From: Planctomycetota bacterium
GTDB lineage: Bacteria; Planctomycetota; Planctomycetia; JALXBF01
Length of the DNA: 49,275 bases
Direction: 5' to 3'
Assembly: GCA_026991575.1 (NCBI GenBank)
Contig: JALXBF010000122.1
Span: 1-49,275, forward strand
The notes under the pieces are model-generated. The model was not told the origin of the DNA. It did no database searches and saw only the letters and a list, made by a program, of their open reading frames with translations. This document shows positions 41,812-49,275 of the stretch, in pieces (positions within the stretch are counted from its first letter, which is position 1; every line of letters starts with the position of its first letter). A program made the position numbers and the translations under genes.

Positions 41812-44800
41812 TTCCGGCCGTTGGTGCGCTGGCCGTTGCCGTTGACATTCAGCAGCGGCACGACCGTACCCTGACCGAGCAACGCCTCCAACTCCGCCTT
41901 CAACTCCGGCGTGTACTTCACCCGGTAGTTGCTTCCCGCCTGCAATTGCACCCGGAACCGTTGCGGTCGCCGCACCTCGAAGTAAACATAGGCCTCTCCC
42001 GGATGGCGCGCGAGGCACGTTTGCAGCGCCTCCAGCAGCTGGTCACCCACCCGATCGGCTTGCATCCGCAGCAGCACACCGGCCGCGTAGGCCTCTGCCA
42101 TCCGGTTCCACGGAATCACCCGCCGCACCAGCACCTCGACCTCGTCCATCCTGTGCTGCACCGTTCCTTCCACCAGGCAGAACGCCTCGTCATGAACGGC
42201 CTGCGCGCAGGCTGCCAGGTCGTCGGGGAAGATGACACAGGGGACGGCGCCGCTGAGGTCCTCCAGCTCGAAGCGGGCCATGCGCGCGTTGCCTGCCCGG
42301 GTTGGCCGTCGCGTCGTGCGGTACCGAACGGCACTGATCAGACCAGCCAGCACCACCTTTGTCCCGTCAGCCAGCTCCTTCAGCTCGCTGCAGCGGTGCG
42401 ACGTGTACGCTTCGAGTTGCTTCCGGTAAGGCTCCAGCGGATGACCGCTCAGGTAGAAGCCCAACACCTGCTTCTCGTAGTTCAGCCGTTCCGCGATCGG
42501 CCAATCGTCCACGTCGGGCAGCACGTGGTCGGCCGGCCTGGTCGAATGGTCGGCTTCGTCGCCAAAGAGGCTTTTCTGGCCGCGGCGGCGGTCAGCCTGC
42601 AGCGACTGCGCCGCCTGGATCGCCCGGTCCAGTGCTTCGAGCCACCGCCGCCGGTTGGCGTTGATCGAATCGAACGCTCCGGCCTTAATCAGCGCCTCGA
42701 TCGTGCCCCGATTCACCAAGCGGAGATCCACCCGGGCGCAGAAATCGAACAGGTCGCGGAACGGCCCTCTCTGCCTCCGCGCCTGCACAATCGCTTCGGC
42801 CGCTGGCTTGCCCACCCCCTTGATGGCTGCCAGACCGTAGACGATTTCACCGTTGTCGACGGTGAACTCAACGTCGCTACGGTTGACATCAGGCCCATGC
42901 ACCGCGATGCCCATACGCTGGCAGTCGTCGACGTGCTCAACCAGCCGGTCGGTGTTGCCCATTTCGCTGGAGAGCAACGCGGCCATGAACTCGACCGTGT
43001 AGTGAGCCTTCAGGTAGGCGGTCTGGTAGGAGATGAGCGCATAGGCGGTGGAGTGGCTCTTGTTGAAACCGTAGCCGGCAAAGTGGCAGATCAGTTCGAA
43101 GATCTCCTGAGCCTGCGGCTCGCTAAGCCCACGTTCCATGGCGCCGGCAATGAACTGGCCGCGGAACGACTCAATCAAGTCTGCCTTTTTCTTGCTGATC
43201 GCCTTAATGCAGGTGTACGCTTTGCTGAGCTCGATGCCACCGAGCCGGTTCAGGATGCGCATCACCTGTTCCTGGTACACCATCACGCCGTAGGTTTCCC
43301 GGAGCACCTCCTCCAGCACCGGATGCATCGCTTCGGGTTTCTCGAGCCCGTGCTTTCGGTTGATGTAGGCATCAACCATGCCGCCGCCGAGTGGGCCGGG
43401 CCGGTAGAGCGCGTTGGTGGCGATGATGTCGCGGAAGTTGTCCGGCCGCATGCGACGAAGCAACTCACGGATACCGGAACTCTCCAGCTGGAAGACCCCC
43501 TTCGTCTCGCCCCGCTGCAGCAACTGGTAGGTCTTCGGATCATCGAGCGGCAGGTGCTCTAGGTCGACCCTTTCGCCCCGGGTCTGTTCGATCAGCTTCA
43601 GGGTCTTGTCCAGGATGGTCAGGTTGCGGAGCCCGAGGAAGTCCATCTTCAGCAGGCCGACCCGCTCCACATCGCCCATCGTCCACTGGGTGGTCACGGT
43701 ACGCTCGTTCTTCTTGCCGTCGCCACCGCCGCTGCTGGTCCCCTTGGGCACCAGCACCTGCAACGGCACGTACTCGGTCAGGGGACGATCGGCGATGACC
43801 ACGCCAGCGGCATGTGTTCCGGCATGGCGAGCCAGCCCTTCCAAGCGGGCACCGATGTCGATGAGTTCGCGGACCTGCGAATCAGACTCGTACAGTTCGC
43901 GCAGCTCGGGGATCTGCTCCAGCGCTTCGCGTAGCGACAAACCACCTGGACCGGCTGGGATCAGCTTGGCGATCTGGTCGACGCGTGCCAGCGGCACCCC
44001 CAGTGCCCGGCCGACGTCGCGGACCACGGCGCGTGCGGCCATCGTGCCAAACGTGCCGATCTGCGCGACACACTCCGCACCGTACTTCTCGCGCACATAC
44101 TGAATCACCTCCTCCCGCCGCTCCTGGCAGAAGTCGATGTCGATATCCGGTGGTTCGTTCCGGTTCGGGTCAAGGAACCGTTCGAACAACAGGTCGTACT
44201 CTAGCGGATCGACCTGGCTCAACTCCAGCACGTACGCCACGATCGAGCCGCACACCGAACCGCGCGCGCCACAGCGGATCCCTCGGCTACGGGCAAAGCG
44301 GACGAAGTCCCAGACCACCAGAAAGTACGGGGCAAACCCCATCTGACAGATAACGCCCAGTTCCCGTTCGAGCCGGTCGACGGCAGCCTGCGGCGGCGGA
44401 TCACCGTAACGTTTTTTCAGGCCCTCTTCGCACAGGTGCCGCAGGTACTCTTCGGCCGTGTACGGCTCAGGCACGTCGAACGACGGGAAGTGGCGGCTCT
44501 TGAAGTCCAACTCCAGATTGCATTGCTCGGCAATCTCAACCGTCCGTTCCACCGCGTCGGCCAAGTCCGCGAACCGTTCATACATCTCCTCAGCGGAACG
44601 CAAGTAGAACTCATCCGACTCCATCCGCATCCGGGCCGGCTCGTCAACGCGCCGACCGGTGTTGATGCACAGCAGGATGTCGTGTGCGGCAGCGTCCTCG
44701 CGGGTCAGGTAGTGGACGTCGCTGGTGGCCACGACGGGCACGCCTAACTTGCGTGCGATGTCGACAGCCATCGGCAGGTATTGTCGCTGGATCTCCAGGC

Positions 44801-45341
44801 CGTTGTCCTGGATCTCGATGTAGAAGTTCCCCTCGCCAAAGACGCTCAGGAACCAGCGGGCTAGTTCCTCGGCTTCCTCCACCCGGTCGCGGAGCAGACA
44901 GCTGGCAAACTCACCCGACGCACAGCCGCTGAGGCAGATCAGCCCTTCGCTGTGCGCCGCCAGCAACTCCTTGTCGATCCGCGGCCGATAGTAGAAGCCC
45001 TCCAGGAACGCCTGACTGGCCAGTTTGATCAGGTTCTGAAAGCCGCGGCGGTCGCGTGCCAGGAGCGTGAGGTGATAGCTTGCTTCGCTGATGCCTTTGC
45101 TGTCGCGGCTGCGGCGGTCGCCCGGCGCGACATAGGCTTCGTAGCCGATGATCGGCTTGATGCCCGCGGCTGTGGCCGTTCGGTAAAACTCGATCGCCCC
45201 GTAGAGGTTACCGTGGTCGGTGATTGCCAGCGCGGGCATGCCCAACTCGCGGGCTCGATCCACCAACTCCGGGATGCGCGCCGCCCCGTCAAGAAGGCTG
45301 TAGTGCGTGTGGCAGTGCAGGTGGACGAAGGTGCGTGCCAT
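41808..45341 (-). CDS. dnaE: DNA polymerase III subunit alpha
   Basis: This is the replicative polymerase of the bacterial chromosome, 1177 residues, the usual DnaE1 length. The PHP domain opens with FVHLHCHTHYSLLDGAARIP and ALAITDHGNLYGAIEFY. The palm carries the catalytic aspartates in PPDIDIDFCQERREEVIQYV and the third in LKMDFLGLRNLTIL. FKSRHFPSFDVPEPYTAEEY and LICHFAGYGFNKSHSTAYAL are strongly conserved family blocks. The end has the helix-hairpin-helix region and an OB-fold (TKVVLAGLISAVRYRTTRRP). Many PHP metal ligands are kept, so the PHP may be active in proofreading. The start at 45341 gives the canonical N-terminus; the open frame extends 17 codons further. Confidence 0.97.
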   Translation of the reverse strand: MARTFVHLHCHTHYSLLDGAARIPELVDRARELGMPALAITDHGNLYGAIEFYRTATAAGIKPIIGYEAYVAPGDRRSRDSKGISEASYHLTLLARDRRGFQNLIKLASQAFLEGFYYRPRIDKELLAAHSEGLICLSGCASGEFASCLLRDRVEEAEELARWFLSVFGEGNFYIEIQDNGLEIQRQYLPMAVDIARKLGVPVVATSDVHYLTREDAAAHDILLCINTGRRVDEPARMRMESDEFYLRSAEEMYERFADLADAVERTVEIAEQCNLELDFKSRHFPSFDVPEPYTAEEYLRHLCEEGLKKRYGDPPPQAAVDRLERELGVICQMGFAPYFLVVWDFVRFARSRGIRCGARGSVCGSIVAYVLELSQVDPLEYDLLFERFLDPNRNEPPDIDIDFCQERREEVIQYVREKYGAECVAQIGTFGTMAARAVVRDVGRALGVPLARVDQIAKLIPAGPGGLSLREALEQIPELRELYESDSQVRELIDIGARLEGLARHAGTHAAGVVIADRPLTEYVPLQVLVPKGTSSGGGDGKKNERTVTTQWTMGDVERVGLLKMDFLGLRNLTILDKTLKLIEQTRGERVDLEHLPLDDPKTYQLLQRGETKGVFQLESSGIRELLRRMRPDNFRDIIATNALYRPGPLGGGMVDAYINRKHGLEKPEAMHPVLEEVLRETYGVMVYQEQVMRILNRLGGIELSKAYTCIKAISKKKADLIESFRGQFIAGAMERGLSEPQAQEIFELICHFAGYGFNKSHSTAYALISYQTAYLKAHYTVEFMAALLSSEMGNTDRLVEHVDDCQRMGIAVHGPDVNRSDVEFTVDNGEIVYGLAAIKGVGKPAAEAIVQARRQRGPFRDLFDFCARVDLRLVNRGTIEALIKAGAFDSINANRRRWLEALDRAIQAAQSLQADRRRGQKSLFGDEADHSTRPADHVLPDVDDWPIAERLNYEKQVLGFYLSGHPLEPYRKQLEAYTSHRCSELKELADGTKVVLAGLISAVRYRTTRRPTRAGNARMARFELEDLSGAVPCVIFPDDLAACAQAVHDEAFCLVEGTVQHRMDEVEVLVRRVIPWNRMAEAYAAGVLLRMQADRVGDQLLEALQTCLARHPGEAYVYFEVRRPQRFRVQLQAGSNYRVKYTPELKAELEALLGQGTVVPLLNVNGNGQRTNGRN

Positions 45342-45508
45342 TGATGCCCCCAGCAAGTTCCGCCTGCCGCGCCTCCACGCGCGGCACTCCACCAGCGCTT
45401 CGCCGGCATTCTATCGAGCTGCTCCGTGCACCGCCCAGCAGAGCATGCACACGGGGGTACGGTCCCCTACTCCCGCACCCCCGTCGCGGCACATGCGGGC
45501 TTTCGACA

Positions 45509-46804
45509 CTAGCCAGCCGGCTGCTCGGCCGACTGCGACCGATCCTCCCGGAAGAACAACGCGAAGATGACGCCGCCTACAACCGTAATCAGGGCCGGCA
45601 CAATGAAGACCTTGAACCAGTCGGTCTGCTGCTCCTCGGTGAAAAAGTCCTTCAAGAACCCGGCGAACCAACTGCCAATCAGCAGCCCCAGCCCGAGCAC
45701 AGCCACGTTGATGAGCGTCTGGGCCGAAGCGCGGATGTCCGGCGGCGCCACCATGTCCGTGTAGATGAACGCCACCACGAAGAAGAACACATAGCAGAAG
45801 CCATGAAGCGCCAGCGCGGCAATCGAAGCCCAGACCATCGAAGGCATCTGCTCGTACAGCGGCCAGGCGGCGGCGAATACGAAGTAGCGCACCGGCCAGG
45901 CCATGATGCCGATCAGCATACAGGTCCGCACGCCCCACCGCGGCAGTGCGTATGGCAACAGGAAAGCCATCACGAAGATTTCGGCCACCTGAGCGATGGT
46001 CATCCACGCCGGTATCGTGCGCTCGTTCACGTACTCGGTAACCCGACCAATCTCGCTCAGATACGGAAACGTCAGCACGTAGTAGAGCTGCAGTTCTGTG
46101 GCCACAATGAACGCCACGATGAAGAACACGGTGTAGCTGGGATTCTTGAACAGCACCAGCGCACGGCGGAAGGCCAACGGGTCCACGTGCTCCTTAGCCG
46201 GCGGCGTGTGCGGCAACCCGAACGACAGCAAGCCCATGACCAACGAAAGCACCCCAGCCAGGATGAACGCATCGAAGTAGGGCCACTCGCCCGACCCCAG
46301 CTGCGTGCGCATCGCGGAAAGCACCAGGTTGGCCGCAATCCAGCCAAGCGTCCCCCAGACACGAATCGCTCCAAAATCACGCTCCGGATCGTCGACGTGC
46401 TTCAGTGCCAGCGTGTTCGTTAACGCCAGCGTCGGGGCATACAGCACCGAGTACGCAAGCAACAGTGCCATCATCGCCCCAAACGTCTTGACGCCCCCCA
46501 GGATGATCAGTAGCACGCCACCGGCGAGCTGGCAGATCGCCAGTGCAATCTGAGCGGGCAACCAGCGATCGGCCACCTGCCCTCCAGTAAACGGGGCGAA
46601 CATCACCGCAAGCGGCAGGGCGGCGTAGAGCCATCCGAGCTGGGCACCAGTGAAACCGAGCGTCTTCGTGACGTAGTCGGAGAGGCTGGGCTGGTAAGCT
46701 CCCCAGATCGCGTACTCCAGAAACATCATCAAACTGAGCCCGGGGTGCGACAGCGCAACGCGCAGGGCTCGCGTGAAGACGTTCTCTTGGCTCGCTTCAG
46801 CCAC
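45509..46804 (-). CDS. MFS transporter, nucleoside:H+ symporter-like
   Basis: The 431-residue product has 12 predicted membrane helices and the NHS/MFS pattern: LSLMMFLEYAIWGAYQPSLS at the first helix, LGWLYAALPLAVMFAPFTGG and QVADRWLPAQ between TM2 and TM3, and FGAIRVWGTLGWIAANLVLS in the middle. This is the layout of NupG/XapB-like nucleoside transporters, common in planctomycetes and Bacteroidetes. The substrate is predicted to be nucleosides. It lies upstream of dnaE on the same strand, with 167 bases between the coding regions, so it may be in a separate unit. Confidence 0.85.
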   Translation of the reverse strand: MAEASQENVFTRALRVALSHPGLSLMMFLEYAIWGAYQPSLSDYVTKTLGFTGAQLGWLYAALPLAVMFAPFTGGQVADRWLPAQIALAICQLAGGVLLIILGGVKTFGAMMALLLAYSVLYAPTLALTNTLALKHVDDPERDFGAIRVWGTLGWIAANLVLSAMRTQLGSGEWPYFDAFILAGVLSLVMGLLSFGLPHTPPAKEHVDPLAFRRALVLFKNPSYTVFFIVAFIVATELQLYYVLTFPYLSEIGRVTEYVNERTIPAWMTIAQVAEIFVMAFLLPYALPRWGVRTCMLIGIMAWPVRYFVFAAAWPLYEQMPSMVWASIAALALHGFCYVFFFVVAFIYTDMVAPPDIRASAQTLINVAVLGLGLLIGSWFAGFLKDFFTEEQQTDWFKVFIVPALITVVGGVIFALFFREDRSQSAEQPAG

Positions 46805-47252
46805 CGGTTACCTCCGGATCACAGGTCAGCGACAGTAGGCTCCGATGAAAGGGGCGCCCGTCGTCGGCACGGCCGCTATTGTAACCGCCCCGGCAGCATG
46901 TAGAGAACCGCCTTGCCAATCCAAGCCCACTCCGGCGTCTGCAGGCTCCGCGCAGGGCCGCTCCGGAACGCGTCGACCTCACTACCGTCCCGGAGAGCAC
47001 TGCACCGGACGGCGCCGTCCGTACCGAACAAGGAAGCGGCGCCCCCTGCACCCCCGGCCCACAGAGCGCGCTCAAACAAGATCTATCCGGGACCAAGCGA
47101 ACAAGACAGCAATCCACCCGCCCGTTTCTCGAGCCGCCTGCCAACAAGCCACACCCGTGGGTGGCCGCGGCGCATTCCACTTCGGCCGCAGCGCTGCGGG
47201 CTATTCTTTAGCAGGGTGTGGGGTTGGAACGAGCGGACCCAACGGCTTTCGC
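46805..47252. other. intergenic region between divergent genes
   Basis: There are 448 bases between the MFS transporter (minus) and the YbhN-like gene (plus). No coding frame or RNA gene is recognised, and no box pair is convincing enough to list. Confidence 0.35.
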
Positions 47253-48239
47253 ATGAACGATCGCACAAGGGCCAAAATCCGTGCCACGGTGGCGCTGGTC
47301 CTGGGAATCGGCCTCATCGGCCTGCTGCTCTACCGTAACCGCAGCGACCTGCACCGGCTGCTCGCAGAACCGCCCGACCTAAGCTGGGTGCTGGCCGCCC
47401 AGGCGATTGTGTTTATCGGCATCTATAGCACGTTCGTCCGCTGGTACCTGCTAGTGCGCGCCCAGGGGTTGAACTTCCCGTTCATGGATGCCCAACGATT
47501 AGGCTTTGTTGGATTCCTGTTCAATCAGGTGATTCCGGGGGCAGTCAGCGGCGACCTGGTCAAGCTGGGACTGTTCGCACGGGAACAGGAGAAGCTCGGC
47601 CTCGGCATGGCGACCATCGCCGTAGACCGGATCGTCGGGATGTACGGCCTGTTCCTGATCGGCTCGGCAGCCGTGGTCGGCTTCTGGGAACAGGTGATGC
47701 GGACCGGTGGGCTGCGGTCAGCCGCCCTGCTCGTGCTGGCTGCCGCACTGGCAAGCACCCTCATCCTGGCCATCCTGATCCTGGCCGCCTCCCTGCCTTG
47801 GCTTGGCCGGATCACACGCCAGCTTCCGGTTATCGGCCGTCCGCTTACTGAGATGATCGACGCCCTGGCGGTGTACCGGGGTAAGTACGGCACGCTGCTG
47901 GTCGCCATCGGTCTGGCCTCATTCGGCCACGCCTGCTTCGTGACGGCACTGTACTGCTGTGCCCGGGCGCTACCTGGGGCCGACTGGCCGCTGGTCACGC
48001 ACTGCGTCGCCACCCCCATCGGTCTGACCATCAACGCACTCCCCTTGACGTCCGGGGGAATCGGAGTGGGCGAAGCCGCTATGCAGGAGATCTTCGCGCT
48101 GTTGGGCCACGACGGCGCCAAGGCCTTTCTGATGATGCTCACGTACCGCCTGCTGAACTGGGTGGTCGCGCTGGGCGGCGTTCCATATCTGGTCCGCTCT
48201 GCCCACGCACGCCGTCGGCTGGAGCAACCGGTCCGGTAG
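47253..48239 (+). CDS. YbhN/UPF0104-type membrane protein (lysylphosphatidylglycerol synthetase TM region-like)
   Basis: The 328-residue product has about eight membrane helices. TVALVLGIGLIGLLLYRNRS at the start and GLNFPFMDAQRLGFVGFLFN then PGAVSGDLVKLGLFAREQEK are the diagnostic blocks of the UPF0104 / flippase-like domain of LPG synthases. INALPLTSGGIGVGEAAMQE is the conserved C-terminal block. It lacks the soluble aminoacyl-transferase domain, so it is probably a lipid flippase-like protein, with unknown substrate. Downstream, 320 bases separate it from the DUF1549 gene. Confidence 0.9.
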   Translation: MNDRTRAKIRATVALVLGIGLIGLLLYRNRSDLHRLLAEPPDLSWVLAAQAIVFIGIYSTFVRWYLLVRAQGLNFPFMDAQRLGFVGFLFNQVIPGAVSGDLVKLGLFAREQEKLGLGMATIAVDRIVGMYGLFLIGSAAVVGFWEQVMRTGGLRSAALLVLAAALASTLILAILILAASLPWLGRITRQLPVIGRPLTEMIDALAVYRGKYGTLLVAIGLASFGHACFVTALYCCARALPGADWPLVTHCVATPIGLTINALPLTSGGIGVGEAAMQEIFALLGHDGAKAFLMMLTYRLLNWVVALGGVPYLVRSAHARRRLEQPVR

Positions 48240-48559
48240 TTGGAAGCGGGCTCGCCAGGAGCCGGCGCGCCCTGGTGCGCCTGTGTTGGGCAAATCGCCC
48301 TGCTAGACCCCCCTCAGCGTGTGCCTCGTCTTGCTCCCCGCAATAGCCACGGCGTGCTGTGGCGGCTACGTACCTGGGAAAGAGCATCAGGCGAGCGCAA
48401 GTTGACACAACGAAAGCTGTTGCCGATAATCCACCGGCAAGGGCCCGCGGAAATGCCTTCGTTGAGCTGGCCGGTTACCCGATGCCGGCAGTGACGGTTC
48501 CGTATCCGTGCTCTTGCCCGACCAACGCAACGGGGCGCACGGGCCAGCATCGCCGACGC
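48240..48559. other. intergenic region, no gene seen
   Basis: There are 320 bases between the YbhN-like and DUF1549 genes. I see no coding frame, terminator or clear promoter. Confidence 0.35.
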
Positions 48560-49275
48560 ATGACGAGGAAGTTGACCGTGATCCGTCTCGTCGCGTGCCT
48601 CACCGCCTGGTTGGTGCCGGCGCTGGTGGCAGCCGTAGCCGGTGAGTACGACGCTTCCAGCAGCCACTGGGCATTCCGGCCCCTGCAGGCTACGCGTCCA
48701 CCTCGCATCGACTCATCCTGGCCTAGCTCGCCCATCGATGCCTTCTTGCTCCGCGCAGCGATTTCCCAGGGGGTTCAGCCGGCTCCGGACGCAGACACGC
48801 AGACCGCGTTGCGCCGGTTGTACTTCACATTGCACGGTCTGCCACCGAGCCCGGAGGCGGTTCGCCGGTTCCTCGCCGACCGGCGCCCTGACCGCTGGTC
48901 TCGGCTTGTTGATCGCCTGCTCGCGTCACCGCGTTTCGGACAACGCTGGGCACGGCACTGGCTCGATGTGGCCCGCTACGCCGATTCTAGCGGCGGCGGC
49001 CGCTCGCTGGTTTTCTCTGAGTCCTGGCGCTACCGCGATTACGTCATCGACACGTACAACAGAGACACGCCGTTCGAGCAGTTCGTGTTCGAGCAGCTCG
49101 CGGGCGACCTGCTGCCGGCGACAGAGCTGGACCAGCGCCGCCGCGCCCTTATTGCGACGGGCTTCCTGGTCATCGGACCGAACAACTATGAGACGCAGAA
49201 CAAGCGACTGCTTGACTACGACATCGCCGATGAGCAGATCGAAACGGTGGGCAAAGCTTTCCTGGGCATCTCACT
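48560..49275 (+). CDS. DUF1549 (PSD1-type) planctomycete protein, 5' part
   Basis: The frame is open from an ATG at 48560 to the right edge (238 complete codons). It has a signal peptide (RLVACLTAWLVPALVAAVAG) and then the DUF1549 sequence: SHWAFRPLQATRPPRID, SSPIDAFLLRAAISQGVQPA, LRRLYFTLHGLPPSPEAV, RLVDRLLASPRFGQRWARHW and LDVARYADSSGGGR. The usual partner domain DUF1553 would lie beyond the window. The cytochrome c domain often found before DUF1549 in this family is missing here, because the protein starts directly with the WAF block. These paired-domain proteins are a planctomycete/verrucomicrobial hallmark with no proven function. No strong ribosome site precedes the ATG; a GTG 18 bases later is an alternative start. 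Confidence 0.9.
   Translation, partial: MTRKLTVIRLVACLTAWLVPALVAAVAGEYDASSSHWAFRPLQATRPPRIDSSWPSSPIDAFLLRAAISQGVQPAPDADTQTALRRLYFTLHGLPPSPEAVRRFLADRRPDRWSRLVDRLLASPRFGQRWARHWLDVARYADSSGGGRSLVFSESWRYRDYVIDTYNRDTPFEQFVFEQLAGDLLPATELDQRRRALIATGFLVIGPNNYETQNKRLLDYDIADEQIETVGKAFLGIS

Noticed and set aside
41946-43562. Long plus-strand open frame of 538 codons
   Set aside because: It lies wholly inside dnaE on the opposite strand, where high GC keeps the antisense frame open. No family features or ribosome site.
45224-46423. Long plus-strand open frame of 399 codons
   Set aside because: Antisense shadow of the MFS transporter and the 5' end of dnaE.

Overview
The window is high-GC bacterial DNA that reads as a planctomycete chromosome, probably a Gemmataceae-like or thermophilic relative (the genus is inference). 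The support is a set of lineage-typical families: a DUF1559 pseudopilin with the H-X9-DG motif, a LEPR-XLL sorting motif on a calcium-repeat protein, planctomycete cytochrome c domains (CxxCH), a PVC-type membrane-bound dehydrogenase, a DUF1549 protein at the right edge, a WPQWRG-type PQQ propeller, and two very short lysine-rich proteins.

Layout. 1-4111 is an accessory, decayed zone: an RHS C-terminal remnant (1448-2107), a small secreted propeller-like protein, and a wrecked IS66 transposase on the minus strand (3302-3840). Next comes a three-gene cluster (4112-7565) of a membrane-anchored DUF1573-like protein, a DUF1559 pseudopilin and a LolA-like envelope protein. Metabolic and regulatory genes follow: GTP-type PEP carboxykinase (8201-9952) convergent with a Fur/PerR regulator, then an unusual M14 carboxypeptidase-S9 dipeptidyl-peptidase fusion (10661-14284). 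14628-21286 holds a Cys/Lys-rich secreted protein with its own promoter and terminator, a giant polytopic TPR protein, a Tat-exported sugar isomerase-like protein, and the LEPR-XLL/calcium-repeat protein.

The most interesting block is 21390-25000 on the minus strand. One MerR-type promoter, with a 20-bp spacer filled by a 16-bp palindrome like the mercury operator, drives a tightly packed five-gene operon. It encodes a MerR/CueR-like regulator, an OB-fold lipoprotein, a membrane-anchored PQQ-like propeller, a Met-rich cytochrome c-domain protein with a PepSY-like tail, and an HMA metal-binding protein. No metal-transporting ATPase or mercuric reductase gene is present. I propose a coinage-metal or mercury-responsive envelope system of unusual composition.

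25091-34603 carries a secreted PKD-nucleoside hydrolase, tRNA-Arg(TCT), a DUF1080-like protein, alpha-glucan phosphorylase, a secreted esterase followed by a secreted HpcH/HpaI aldolase, an XRE regulator, and two short basic proteins of 49 and 54 residues. The rest holds a 1522-residue fusion of a neutral-ceramidase-like domain with a PVC dehydrogenase, HEAT-like repeats and cytochrome c; a fused MFS/spermidine-synthase-like protein; a DUF6941-like protein; DNA polymerase III alpha (dnaE); an MFS nucleoside transporter; a YbhN-type membrane protein; and the start of a DUF1549 protein that runs off the right edge.
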